Notes under the pieces: model-generated | Databases searched by the model: none | What the model saw: the letters and a program-made list of their open reading frames with translations, nothing else | Told to the model about the DNA's origin: nothing | In this document: one piece after another, positions 9,197-17,097 of the stretch | Layout: every line of letters begins with the position of its first letter | How positions within the stretch are numbered: the stretch's first letter is position 1 | Origin: Thermosulfidibacter sp. | Lineage (GTDB): Bacteria > Thermosulfidibacterota > Thermosulfidibacteria > Thermosulfidibacterales > Thermosulfidibacteraceae | Direction of reading: 5' to 3' | NCBI GenBank assembly: GCA_023269715.1 | Contig: JAGDVO010000015.1 | Location: forward strand, 73,410-118,568 | DNA length: 45,159 bases | Position numbers and translations under genes: made by a program

Positions 9197-9799
9197 CTAG
9201 TCTACCTCTATCTTGATAGCTTTAGTGTCCGAAAAAACATTACCAGGTAACATCAATTTAACCTCTAGATGTTTGACCTTTGTCAATAACTTCCCATCAA
9301 TGGGTTTCGTATAAACTCTGTTTATATTCTTTATACGATAAGCTTCTCCTTTAATGACAACAGTCTCAGGATAGTATCTAAAACTATGTTTAGGTTTCCT
9401 CATCCAAACAACTGCAACCGGGACTTCTTTTTCCACAAGAAATCCAACTTCTACGTCTATATATTCAGGAACCACATTTACCACTTCAACACCGCTTGGA
9501 ACCTTCACACTACTCACCTTGATCCTGTTAAACCCTGCCCTAGCTTCACTAAAACTGAAGATCACAGATATATCTTTAGACTCAATTTTATTCATTATCC
9601 ACGGATTACCCCTGAGTCTAACTGTAGCAGTCTGGGGAAGGTTACTTTTAATAATCATATTACTACCTATATCTCTATACTCTATCGGAACGACGTAGGC
9701 TATCTCCACTATCCCCTGAGAATTCACATATCCCCATATAAGGATACCTATTATAAGCGCGATGATCCTCTCGAACCATACTCTCCAATCTACTCTCAT
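9197..9799 (-). CDS. YbbR/CdaR-like domain protein
   Basis: YbbR-domain proteins are membrane-anchored, and in Firmicutes (CdaR) they modulate the diadenylate cyclase CdaA. Here there is one N-terminal membrane segment (IIALIIGILIWGYVNSQ), then about 170 residues of beta-rich repeats such as LPQTATVRLRGNP and VPVAVVWMRKP. The start chosen is the ATG at 9799, eight bases after AGGTGG. A GTG four codons earlier has no ribosome site. It is first in the ybbR-glmM-pdxJ operon. The cyclase gene that normally precedes it is absent: upstream is a divergent rpsT. It carries fewer YbbR repeats than CdaR of Bacillus. Confidence 0.85.
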   Translation of the reverse strand: MRVDWRVWFERIIALIIGILIWGYVNSQGIVEIAYVVPIEYRDIGSNMIIKSNLPQTATVRLRGNPWIMNKIESKDISVIFSFSEARAGFNRIKVSSVKVPSGVEVVNVVPEYIDVEVGFLVEKEVPVAVVWMRKPKHSFRYYPETVVIKGEAYRIKNINRVYTKPIDGKLLTKVKHLEVKLMLPGNVFSDTKAIKIEVD

Positions 9800-9822
9800 C
9801 CTAACACCCACCTATATAGTTG

Positions 9823-9852
9823 ACTATAACCCATATTGACATGCTAAAACAA
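9823..9852 (-). promoter_or_regulatory. Candidate promoter of the ybbR-glmM-pdxJ operon
   Basis: On the minus strand TTGTTT (9847-9852), an 18-base spacer and TATAGT (9823-9828) precede the AGGTGG site and ATG of ybbR. It overlaps the rpsT promoter region, making a divergent promoter pair. Confidence 0.45.
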
Positions 9853-9884
9853 GTATGGCACTAATACGAAAACCTGGCTATAAT
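9836..9884 (+). promoter_or_regulatory. Promoter region of rpsT
   Basis: A perfect TTGACA lies at 9836-9841 and a perfect TATAAT at 9879-9884, but they are too far apart to be one promoter. ATGGCA (9855-9860) with 18 bases to TATAAT is the more likely pair. It would start the mRNA just at the AAAGGAGGT ribosome site (9890-9898) of rpsT. TTGACA with a poor -10 near 9860 is a second option. Confidence 0.4.
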
Positions 9885-9906
9885 AACATAAAGGAGGTAA
9901 GGAAAA

Positions 9907-10203
9907 GTGCCAAATTTAAAGTCCGCGAAAAAGAGGGCAAGACAGGCGGAGAAAAGAAGACTGAGAAATAAAGCCATAAGAAGTACTGTAAAAACGAGTA
10001 TAAGGAAAGTATTAAAAGCCATGGAAAGTAAGGAACCAAAAGAAAAGGTAATAGAGTTGATGAGAGAAGCTCAAAAAGCCATAGATAAAGCCGTTAGTAA
10101 AGGTGTCTTCCACAGAAACGAGGGGGCTAGGAAAAAATCGAAACTAATGGCTAGGGTTCATAAATACATAACCCAACTTGAGGTAACGGCAACGAATCTA
10201 TAG
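9907..10203 (+). CDS. rpsT: 30S ribosomal protein S20
   Basis: S20 binds the 16S rRNA 5' domain during early 30S assembly. The 98 residues are highly basic with [20 protein letters not shown] at the N-terminus and [19 protein letters not shown] near the end, both typical. The start is a GTG nine bases after a near-perfect AAAGGAGGT. A single gene with its own promoter is usual for rpsT. It is followed after 9 bases by a small cysteine-rich protein gene on the same strand. Confidence 0.97.
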   Translation: MPNLKSAKKRARQAEKRRLRNKAIRSTVKTSIRKVLKAMESKEPKEKVIELMREAQKAIDKAVSKGVFHRNEGARKKSKLMARVHKYITQLEVTATNL

Positions 10204-10212
10204 GATACAAAT

Positions 10213-10428
10213 ATGGCAAGACATACAAACGAGTGTAAAAATTACAAGAAAAATTTAAGTATGTGCAATTGCTCTTACGAACCTTGTAGCAAGAAAGGAT
10301 ACTGTTGTGAATGCATAGCATACCATAGAGCAAGGAATGAATTACCAGCCTGTTACTTTTCAACTGAATTTGAGAGAACCTATAATAGGAGTATAGAATT
10401 TTTTATAAAAATCTACTCCTCTAATTAA
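10213..10428 (+). CDS. Small cysteine-rich DUF6485-like protein
   Basis: A 71-residue protein with eight Cys at 8, 18, 20, 25, 31, 32, 34 and 47 in the pattern C-x9-C-x-C-x4-C-x5-CC-x-C-x12-C, followed by an aromatic acidic tail. The spacing suggests a metal site (zinc or iron-sulfur). It fits the DUF6485 family as I remember it, whose function is unknown. It lies 9 bases after rpsT and is likely co-transcribed with it. Its end overlaps the end of rapZ by 8 bases and holds a long hairpin. The assignment to the family is moderately sure. Its reality as a gene is well supported by composition. Confidence 0.8.
   Translation: MARHTNECKNYKKNLSMCNCSYEPCSKKGYCCECIAYHRARNELPACYFSTEFERTYNRSIEFFIKIYSSN
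10387..10420. terminator. Hairpin at the convergent DUF6485/rapZ gene ends
   Basis: AGGAGTA (10387-10393) pairs with TACTCCT (10414-10420). An imperfect inner stem of T and A runs closes on a three-base TAT loop. It covers the last codons of the cysteine-rich gene and abuts the rapZ stop codon. No T run follows on either strand, so it is a weak or bidirectional terminator candidate or an mRNA 3'-end protector. Confidence 0.4.
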
Positions 10429-11263
10429 GATCTCTATGTAATTTGGAAACCTCAAATTCACCGGTTAGGGAATCCACAAATAGTTTATAAAGCTTTTCAA
10501 CAAGATAGACAGATCTATGTTTACCACCTGTACAACCTACAGACAACACAACTAAACTCCTACCATTTTGGTAGTACCCTGAAAGACTTCCCATAACAAA
10601 CCCAAAGACCTCCTTTAGAAATCTACCAACCTCCTCCCTTCCCTCAAAAAATCTTCTCACCTTTTCATCAAGCCCCGTCAGTTTCTTCAGATCGTCCACA
10701 TAATAGGGATTAGGAAGGACCCTGGCATCTATAAGAATGTCCGTAAAGGACGGAATCCCCTTGGAATAAGAAAAGGAAACCAAAAATAGCTTTTTTCTCG
10801 GGTCTTTCGAGTACATAGAGAGGATTATCTCTCTAAGTTTAGTAGGAGAAAGATTGGTAGTATCAATGATTCTATCCGCCCTCTCTCTTATAGGGGTTAA
10901 TAATTCTCTCTCCCTCTCTATAGCCATTTCAAGAATAGGGTCACCAAGTGGATGTTTTCTTCTGGTCTCTTTATACCTTCCAACTATTACATTACTCTCA
11001 GCCTCAACGAATATTATCTCCATCTTTATCTCACCCGATATTTCCTCTATTTTTTCTCTTAATAACTCGATGTTCCTAACATCCCTTATGTCTATACCTA
11101 AAGCTATATCCTCTTCCTTTAGATAAGGAACATCCAATAATTCTTCGAATAAAACCATAGGTAAGTTATCGATGGTATAATAACCGCCATCCTCCAGTGT
11201 CTTTATTACCGTACTCTTACCAGCTCCTGATAACCCTGTAACTACTATAAGCTTCCTCGCCAT
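10421..11263 (-). CDS. rapZ: RNase adapter protein RapZ / YvcJ-family P-loop ATPase
   Basis: RapZ in E. coli senses glucosamine 6-phosphate and directs RNase E to the sRNA GlmZ. In Gram-positives the relative YvcJ binds nucleotides. The 280 residues include Walker [10 protein letters not shown] (10-18), a DIRD-containing Walker B-like region, and the C-terminal block [13 protein letters not shown] that in RapZ binds the metabolite and RNA. It is the last gene of the kdsC-lptCAB-rpoN-hpf cluster, where E. coli has ptsN between hpf and rapZ. Here ptsN is missing. The start at 11263 is 6 bases after hpf and has no obvious ribosome site. Confidence 0.93.
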   Translation of the reverse strand: MARKLIVVTGLSGAGKSTVIKTLEDGGYYTIDNLPMVLFEELLDVPYLKEEDIALGIDIRDVRNIELLREKIEEISGEIKMEIIFVEAESNVIVGRYKETRRKHPLGDPILEMAIERERELLTPIRERADRIIDTTNLSPTKLREIILSMYSKDPRKKLFLVSFSYSKGIPSFTDILIDARVLPNPYYVDDLKKLTGLDEKVRRFFEGREEVGRFLKEVFGFVMGSLSGYYQNGRSLVVLSVGCTGGKHRSVYLVEKLYKLFVDSLTGEFEVSKLHRDLN

Positions 11264-11269
11264 ACCAAT

Positions 11270-11794
11270 TCACAGTGTAATCAAACCAAAAAGATTTTTT
11301 CTCTTTCTATAAAGAACGTTTACTCTACCCGTATCGGAATTTATGAATACAACAAACCCTTTATCATCTTCGCCTATCTGCAAAAGGGCTTCATCGATAC
11401 TCATAGGCTTTACATCTATAGACTCCTCAACTATCCTTATTTCTTCCTCTCCCAAGCTCGCACCTAAGTTCTCACCCACTGTAGATTCTCTATTATCCCT
11501 CCCCTTTGGTATATTTTTGATTTTCTCCTTTTTCCTCCTTACCATCTCCTCCATAACATCAACTGCTTTATCTATCGCCGCATACATATCATCCATATCT
11601 TCCGATGTGTGGAAAACACCTTCTTTAGCGGAAACCGTTATATCAACTATATTTCTAAATCTCTCAGTTGATAAGACAACCTGTATCATTATAGGCTCAC
11701 CAAGGTACTTTTCCAACCTGACAAGCTTCTTCTCAATGTAGTCCTTAAGAGACGGAGAGAGCTCAACATTTTTACCACTGACCACTATCTGCAT
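11270..11794 (-). CDS. hpf: Long-form ribosome hibernation promoting factor
   Basis: HPF binds the 30S decoding region and, in the long form, dimerises 70S ribosomes into inactive 100S particles. From the ATG at 11794 it is 174 residues: N-terminal sigma-54-modulation domain (MQIVVSGKNVELSPSLKDYI), a charged linker, and a C-terminal dimerisation domain (KPMSIDEALLQIGEDDKGFVVF). The length puts it in the long class. The AGGAGGAGGAG ribosome site sits inside the last codons of rpoN, and the two genes overlap by 10 bases. Despite the old name it is not known to modify sigma-54. Confidence 0.95.
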   Translation of the reverse strand: MQIVVSGKNVELSPSLKDYIEKKLVRLEKYLGEPIMIQVVLSTERFRNIVDITVSAKEGVFHTSEDMDDMYAAIDKAVDVMEEMVRRKKEKIKNIPKGRDNRESTVGENLGASLGEEEIRIVEESIDVKPMSIDEALLQIGEDDKGFVVFINSDTGRVNVLYRKRKNLFGLITL

Positions 11795-13002
11795 CTTCTC
11801 CTCCTCCTGCAAGATGGTATACCAAGCTCTTCTCTATACTTTGTTACCGTCCTTCTTGCAATACTATAACCTTCTTTCTTCAGAATATCGCATATTTCCT
11901 GATCCGTAAGAGGTCTTTCTTTCGACTCACTCTCTATAAGCTCCTTTATCCTTCTTTTAATCTCATACCCCTTATCCCCGAAAAAAACCTTAAGCGGGAA
12001 AGTCCCCCAGGTTGTGTAGATATACTTATTGTTCACTACCCTACTTACGGTAGAGATATGTAGACCAAGTTCTTCAGCTAACTGTTGTAGATTAAGCGGT
12101 TTTATGTATTCAGGCCCTTTTTCAAAAAAATCCCTCTCAAGCTCGATTATCTTTTCGACCGTTTTTCTCAAAGTCTTTTTCCTCTGTTCTAAGGCCCTTA
12201 TAATACCCAAAGCTCTTTTAAGCTTTTCCCTCAGATACTCAACCACTTCCTTATCAAGAGTACCACTTATCAACATATCTTTATACTCTTCCCTAATACC
12301 AAGTACGGGTAAAAATCTCTCGTTCAAATAGACCTGAAACTCATCTCCCACCTTAAAAACATAGGCATCTGGAACAACGTAAATTGTATTCTCTTCAAGG
12401 GACATACCATAAAGAGGGTAGGGTTTTATACGGTAATCCTTCGAAGCTAAAAGCTTAGTAACCTCCTCCACAGAAAATCCCCCTTCCCCAAGCTCTATAC
12501 CCATAACCTCCAACTGCACCTTTAAGTACTCATCAAAATTGATAGACCCTATCCCCTCAGGCTCAACAGAATACATCAAAACCCTTCTCAATTCCTCAAT
12601 ATCTTCTACAGAACAACCGAGTTCGTTGGCGACATCATCCACACTAGTTGTCAAGAAACCTTTTTCATCAATATATGCCAGAAGCTCTATCAACAGTTTA
12701 ATCTTATCATCGCTTAAACCCTTAAGCGAAACAACCTGACTTACAACATCCTCACGCCAATCGCTCTTATCGGGTATTCTTTCCCAGAAGAGCTTTTCTT
12801 CTTCATCGCTATCGAAAAGACTTGAAATGTTTATAGGTTGTATCTCTTCAAGAAAGATATTATCCCTCAATTCCTCTTCCACAACAGACCAAAGATCTAG
12901 CAAATTCATAGATAAAAGCTCTAAAGATAGAAGGATCTCGTTATTTAGTATGAGCCTATGTTGTAATTTGGGTTCAACTCTTAAATCGTTCCTAAGGTCC
13001 AA
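11785..13002 (-). CDS. rpoN: RNA polymerase sigma-54 factor
   Basis: RpoN directs RNA polymerase to -24/-12 promoters and needs an AAA+ activator. The 405 residues show region I at the N-terminus, the core-binding region, an HTH (LQQLAEELGLHISTVSRVV) and the diagnostic RpoN box ARRTVTKYRE (382-391). Region I is poor in Gln compared with the usual LQQ repeats, and the protein is at the short end of the family. The last residues are Cys-Arg5-Cys-Arg because the polypurine ribosome site of hpf is translated there. Its neighbours lptB and hpf match the classical E. coli order. Confidence 0.95.
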   Translation of the reverse strand: MDLRNDLRVEPKLQHRLILNNEILLSLELLSMNLLDLWSVVEEELRDNIFLEEIQPINISSLFDSDEEEKLFWERIPDKSDWREDVVSQVVSLKGLSDDKIKLLIELLAYIDEKGFLTTSVDDVANELGCSVEDIEELRRVLMYSVEPEGIGSINFDEYLKVQLEVMGIELGEGGFSVEEVTKLLASKDYRIKPYPLYGMSLEENTIYVVPDAYVFKVGDEFQVYLNERFLPVLGIREEYKDMLISGTLDKEVVEYLREKLKRALGIIRALEQRKKTLRKTVEKIIELERDFFEKGPEYIKPLNLQQLAEELGLHISTVSRVVNNKYIYTTWGTFPLKVFFGDKGYEIKRRIKELIESESKERPLTDQEICDILKKEGYSIARRTVTKYREELGIPSCRRRRRCR

Positions 13003-13013
13003 GATTACTTCTC

Positions 13014-13736
13014 CTATAGCTCGAAGTCACTTCCCAAATATATATTTCTAACCTCTTCCATATTAGCTATCTCTTCCGGTGTCCCCTCGGCTACTATCCT
13101 GCCGTTGTTTATTATATAAGCCCTATCGGTTATTTTCAAAGTCTCCCTAGCATTATGATCTGTAATGACAACACTAACACCGAACTTATCTCTTAACATC
13201 CTTATAAGTTCCCTAAGTTCGCTAATGGTTACAGGATCAAGACCTGTAAAAGGTTCATCAAGTAAGAGTACCTTAGGCCTGAGAGAAACAGCTCTTGCAA
13301 CTTCAACTCTCCTTCTTTCACCACCTGAAAGAACGTAACTAACAGTATTTTTAAGATGAACCAATCCAAAGGTTTCTAGAATCTCCTCAGCAATCCTTTT
13401 CCTCTCTTCCTCACCTACATCCTTAAACTCAAGACCAGCAGTTATGTTCTCCCAAACAGTCAACTTCCTAAAGATTGAAGGTTCCTGTGGAAGGTAACTC
13501 AGCCCCATACGAGCCCTTTTAAACATAGGTAGATCAGTCACATCCTGTCCATTAAGAAATATCCTCCCATTATCAGGCCTTATAATCCCAGCTATCATGT
13601 AAAACGTAGTTGTTTTTCCTGCACCATTCGGCCCAAGGAGTCCCACAACTTCAGCTTCTTTTACAACAATTGTAACTCCATCAACAACTTTTCTTTTACC
13701 AAAGCTCTTACCCAAATCGGTAGCTACAAGTATCAT
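13014..13736 (-). CDS. lptB: LPS export ABC transporter ATP-binding protein LptB
   Basis: LptB is the cytoplasmic ATPase that powers LPS extraction by LptFG. The 240 residues contain Walker A GPNGAGKTT (35-43), a Q-loop in LSYLPQEPSIFRKL typical of LptB, the signature LSGGERRRVEVARA, Walker B VLLLDEPFTGLDP and the switch His in VVITDHNARE. The start overlaps lptA by 4 bases (ATGA). LptF and LptG, the membrane subunits, are not in the window. Confidence 0.96.
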   Translation of the reverse strand: MILVATDLGKSFGKRKVVDGVTIVVKEAEVVGLLGPNGAGKTTTFYMIAGIIRPDNGRIFLNGQDVTDLPMFKRARMGLSYLPQEPSIFRKLTVWENITAGLEFKDVGEEERKRIAEEILETFGLVHLKNTVSYVLSGGERRRVEVARAVSLRPKVLLLDEPFTGLDPVTISELRELIRMLRDKFGVSVVITDHNARETLKITDRAYIINNGRIVAEGTPEEIANMEEVRNIYLGSDFEL

Positions 13737-14221
13737 TTCTTCTCCTCTGTTTTAGGAGCAATTATAACATTCACTTTACCCTTAGATTTATTACTTTCAA
13801 CTATGCTCCTCTCTTCCTTAAGGTAATAAGTTATTCTAGAACCAGTAACCACATCTTTACCTTTTATAGCCTTTGGATTACCCTCAAAAATAACCTTATC
13901 TTCATTAGGAAAATAATAGGCTATTTGAGATACAACAGTAAGATCTCCCTTTACCACTTTCACATTACCAATTGCCGTAGCCTTTTTGATCCTATTATTT
14001 TCATCGGTCTCCACAATCAACCTATCACAGTATATCTTCAGATCACCTCTTATAACTACGACATTGTCCTTAAACTCAGTTATTCTCTTCTTGTTATCAC
14101 TAAACGCACTTTTCGCCTCGATATAGGTAGGTACATTACCTCCATCCTCTTTAGAAGTCTGAGCCCCAAAGGTAACAGAAGATAAAAAAAACAAAGCCAA
14201 TATCAAAAAAAACACTCTCAT
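13733..14221 (-). CDS. lptA: Periplasmic LPS bridge protein LptA (OstA-like)
   Basis: LptA forms the periplasmic jellyroll bridge that carries LPS from LptC to LptD. The 162 residues start with a signal peptide (MRVFFLILALFFLSSVTFGA, about 1-20), then OstA-type repeats: ITEFKDNVVVIRGDLKIYCD, KKATAIGNVKVVKGDLTVVS and IFEGNPKAIKGKDVVTGS. It overlaps lptC and lptB by 4 bases each, so the three are translated together. Confidence 0.93.
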   Translation of the reverse strand: MRVFFLILALFFLSSVTFGAQTSKEDGGNVPTYIEAKSAFSDNKKRITEFKDNVVVIRGDLKIYCDRLIVETDENNRIKKATAIGNVKVVKGDLTVVSQIAYYFPNEDKVIFEGNPKAIKGKDVVTGSRITYYLKEERSIVESNKSKGKVNVIIAPKTEEKK

Positions 14222-14769
14222 CTTATCACTACCCTCTTCAGGTTTTTAATCTCTATGAACTCCCTCTTTGTGTCATAACATGCATCTGAACCTAGAATTT
14301 CCATTTTACCAGAATTATACACAAAATCAAAAGGAAGACAAAAAATACCCTTTTTTGTATACCAAACTAGCTCCTTTGCATCTATCCTACCTTCTCTATC
14401 CATAGTCACAGTAACGTCCCCATAGGCACTTCCTACGCAGTCCCTCTTACTGTAGTTACCATACTTGGAAACAACCGTAAACTTCTTCTCCCTGTTATCG
14501 TAAGTTATTTTTAAATTTTCTAAAAGTAGCACCTCCTTCAGGATCTTAGCGTTATCAGCAACTATCATCCATCTAACACCATCTTCTGACACACCTTCAA
14601 GTACAACATCCCTTAAACTACCCCTTTCCAAAGTTTCATTCTCCCCTTTACCTTTCACACTGTCGCCGCTAAACTTACTGTAATAACGATATCCCTTAAA
14701 AATAGAAAAGACAACAAAAAGTAACATTCCAAAAAATAATGTGTATTTAAGAAATCTACCAAAAATCAT
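14218..14769 (-). CDS. lptC: LPS export component LptC
   Basis: LptC is the single-pass inner-membrane protein linking LptBFG to LptA. The 183 residues show an N-terminal anchor (YTLFFGMLLFVVFSIFKGY, about 9-27), then a periplasmic beta domain with LENLKITYDNREKKFTVVS and YGDVTVTMDREGRIDAKEL. Sequence in this family is poorly conserved, so the call rests mainly on anchor topology, length and its place between kdsC and lptA, which it overlaps by 4 bases on each side. Confidence 0.88.
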   Translation of the reverse strand: MIFGRFLKYTLFFGMLLFVVFSIFKGYRYYSKFSGDSVKGKGENETLERGSLRDVVLEGVSEDGVRWMIVADNAKILKEVLLLENLKITYDNREKKFTVVSKYGNYSKRDCVGSAYGDVTVTMDREGRIDAKELVWYTKKGIFCLPFDFVYNSGKMEILGSDACYDTKREFIEIKNLKRVVIR

Positions 14770-15281
14770 CTAAGATATCTCTCTATGATCTCTTCCCATT
14801 TATCCTTTGCCCTTATTATCATATCCGCAATCTCCCTTACCGCACCCCTTCCGCCTTTAGCCCTTGTAACGTAATGGACGTATTTCTTCACCTCTGGATG
14901 TGCATCACTTACAGCAACAGCAAAACCAACCCTTTTCAATATAGGGATATCAACAACATCATCCCCTATATAGGCTATCTCTTCATCTTTAAATCCATAT
15001 TTTTTCTTTATTTCCTCATAAACCTTAAGCTTATTATGAGCACCCTGATAAACTATCTCTATTCCAAGCTCTCTCGCTCTTACATCAACAGCCTTAGAAA
15101 TCCTACCAGTTATAATAGCAGTTTTCACACCTACTCTATGTAACATAACTATCCCATGACCATCCCTAACATTGAAACATTTGACCTCCTTACCATCGTC
15201 ATCGACTAATATCTCACCACCCGTCAACACCCCATCCACATCTAGTATCAACAAAGATATTTTTGAAATATCCCTTTGCAT
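14766..15281 (-). CDS. kdsC: 3-deoxy-D-manno-octulosonate 8-phosphate phosphatase KdsC
   Basis: KdsC removes phosphate from KDO 8-phosphate in Kdo synthesis for LPS. The 171 residues are a minimal C0-type HAD enzyme. It has motif I LDVDGVLTGG with Asp14 and Asp16, motif II TGR, motif III Lys in NKLKVYEE, and motif IV GDDVVD. The ATG at 15281 follows AGGAG at a good distance. It is the first gene of the LPS-rpoN cluster and is divergent from the nucleotidyltransferase gene, with 30 bases between starts. Confidence 0.95.
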   Translation of the reverse strand: MQRDISKISLLILDVDGVLTGGEILVDDDGKEVKCFNVRDGHGIVMLHRVGVKTAIITGRISKAVDVRARELGIEIVYQGAHNKLKVYEEIKKKYGFKDEEIAYIGDDVVDIPILKRVGFAVAVSDAHPEVKKYVHYVTRAKGGRGAVREIADMIIRAKDKWEEIIERYLR

Positions 15282-15301
15282 ATCCCCACTCCTTGTATTA
15301 A
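15275..15301 (+). promoter_or_regulatory. Candidate promoter of the nucleotidyltransferase operon
   Basis: TATTAA (15296-15301) preceded by TTG, with a weak TTTGCA (15275-15280) 15 bases upstream. The start ATG is 10 bases past the -10 box and has no ribosome site, the same design as before the peptidase and ade genes. Confidence 0.4.
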
Positions 15302-15311
15302 ATTTTTACCT

Positions 15312-16679
15312 ATGCTCAAGTACGCTGAAGTAGATTTCATAAAAGAAATAACAAAGAAATGTAAAGAAATCTACATAGTAGGCGGAGCTGTAAGGGACTA
15401 TCTCCTATCAAGAGATACAAAAGACATAGACATAGTGATAAAGGAAAACCCATTAGACCTTATAAAAAACAAACATTTCATAGTCCTAGATGAAGAATTA
15501 GGTATTTATAGGGTTTTCCACAAAGATTTCACTATAGACGTATGTAAGCTACAGGGAGAGGATATAGAAGAAGACCTTGGGAAAAGGGACTTCACGATAA
15601 ACGCAATAGCATACGACGTAAAGAGAAGAAATTTTATAGATCCCCATGGAGGAATAGAAGATATAAAAAAGAAGGTCATTAGAACAATTTCGGAAGAAAA
15701 TCTAAAAAACGATCCAATAAGGTTACTCAGGGCTTTTAGATTTTGGCTAAATCTGAGATTAAAATTGGACAGAGAAACCCTTGTCAAGATAATCGAACAC
15801 AAATCCTTGATCAACCAGGTAGCTAAAGAACGTATAAAAGAAGAACTGGTCAAAATAATAAACAACAAGCATTCCTTTAGAGCGATAAAACTCCTGTACA
15901 AAACGTCCCTTTTAAAAGAAATAATACAGGAACTCAAAGAAGCCGAAATGCTAGAAAGTGGTAAACTCTACGGAGATACCCTAGCAGAACATTTGATATA
16001 CTCCTATCTATTCGCGGAAGAACTGCTAAATAACCTTGAAAAACTGATACCCAGAAATCTCATGGAAATGCTAGAAGAAGAAACAGAAAGTCACCTTACA
16101 AAAAAGACACTTATAAAACTTGGAGCACTACTACACGACATAGGTAAACCTAGAACATTCATGATCAGAGATTCTGTAGCCACCTTTTGGGGACACGACA
16201 GAATCGGCAGCAAAATGACAAAAGACATATTAAAAAACCTGAGGTTCTCCTCAAAGACAGCAAAGTTCGTATCCAAACTCGTTGAAAGTCATATGAGACT
16301 ACACCTACTTGCCAGAGCAGGAACGATAACAGAAAGAGCTAAAGGTAGATTTTTTAGAGAGCTCGATATCGACGGAATAGCTGTTATCATAGTAACTTTA
16401 GCAGATTCCCTAGCTAGTTCTGGTAAAAGTGGATTCAATTACCTATTGCCTTATGCAACAGAAATGATAGATTTTTACATTAGACTCACTGAAAGGAGTG
16501 AACTTAAAAAACCCCTCCTTGACGGATACGAGATAATGGAGTTATTAAATATAGGCCCTGGACCAAGGGTTGGAGAAGCAATAAGAAAGCTCCTAGATGC
16601 TCAGACAGAAGGCATAGTTACAAACAAAGAAGAGGCAAAAAGATTTTTAATGGAGGTATTTAGCAATGGAAAGAGGTGA
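15312..16679 (+). CDS. tRNA nucleotidyltransferase / poly(A) polymerase family protein with HD domain
   Basis: Class II nucleotidyltransferases add CCA (or C, or A) to tRNA 3' ends. From the ATG at 15312 it is 455 residues. Order: catalytic head with GGAVRD (24-29) and metal Asp38/Asp40 in TKDIDIVI; RDFTINAIAYD (92-102); NDPIRLLRAFRF (133-144), the nucleotide-recognising neck; and an HD phosphohydrolase domain with LLHDIGKP (273-280) and GHD (294-296). Whether it adds full CCA or is part of a split CC/A pair, as in Aquifex and Deinococcus, cannot be decided from sequence. Its last 14 bases overlap the GcvH-like gene. Confidence 0.9.
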   Translation: MLKYAEVDFIKEITKKCKEIYIVGGAVRDYLLSRDTKDIDIVIKENPLDLIKNKHFIVLDEELGIYRVFHKDFTIDVCKLQGEDIEEDLGKRDFTINAIAYDVKRRNFIDPHGGIEDIKKKVIRTISEENLKNDPIRLLRAFRFWLNLRLKLDRETLVKIIEHKSLINQVAKERIKEELVKIINNKHSFRAIKLLYKTSLLKEIIQELKEAEMLESGKLYGDTLAEHLIYSYLFAEELLNNLEKLIPRNLMEMLEEETESHLTKKTLIKLGALLHDIGKPRTFMIRDSVATFWGHDRIGSKMTKDILKNLRFSSKTAKFVSKLVESHMRLHLLARAGTITERAKGRFFRELDIDGIAVIIVTLADSLASSGKSGFNYLLPYATEMIDFYIRLTERSELKKPLLDGYEIMELLNIGPGPRVGEAIRKLLDAQTEGIVTNKEEAKRFLMEVFSNGKR

Positions 16680-17097
16680 ACCTTTATTTACGAAAGAACA
16701 TACTTGGGTAAAAGTCGAGGAAGATGATACTGCGATAATCGGTCTATCACATGTTATAGTTGAAGAACTTGAAGAAATCTCACACATTGAATTACCCGAA
16801 GTTGGTATCGAAGTTGAACAGATGGAAACAATAGCTACAGTGGAAGGTCTAAACGATATATTCGATATATGCTCGCCTGTATCTGGGAAGATAATAGAAA
16901 TCAACACCTCCCTAATCGATGAACCAAACCTCATAGTAGAAGACCCCTATGGAGACGGGTGGATTGCCATCATAAAGCTATCAGACAAAGAAGAACTTAG
17001 TAGACTCATGCCGGAGGAAGAGTATAGGGAGTATGTGAATTCGATCATGGAAATAGAAGAAGAGTATGATGAAGAGGGACCGGAAGAAATTTATTGA
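16666..17097 (+). CDS. GcvH-like protein lacking the lipoyl-lysine
   Basis: The fold is that of the glycine cleavage H protein: EHTWVKVEEDDTAIIGLSH at the N-terminus, ISHIELPEVG, SPVSGKIIEIN and EDPYGDGWIAIIKLSD all match GcvH. In GcvH the lipoate sits on the Lys of ESVKA, ten residues before SPVSG. Here the same stretch reads VEGLNDIFDIC and the Lys position is Asn63 (codon AAC). No other Lys is near. So it should not carry lipoate and cannot act as a normal H protein. The C-terminus has an unusual acidic tail (about 128-143). No gcvP, gcvT or lipoate ligase is near. It is coupled to the nucleotidyltransferase gene and sits before khpA. The function is unknown. Confidence 0.88.
   Translation: MERGEPLFTKEHTWVKVEEDDTAIIGLSHVIVEELEEISHIELPEVGIEVEQMETIATVEGLNDIFDICSPVSGKIIEINTSLIDEPNLIVEDPYGDGWIAIIKLSDKEELSRLMPEEEYREYVNSIMEIEEEYDEEGPEEIY

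Noticed and set aside
9856-9870. TGGCAC as a sigma-54 -24 element before rpsT
   Set aside because: No TTGC element lies at the required distance, and rpsT is normally read by the housekeeping sigma.
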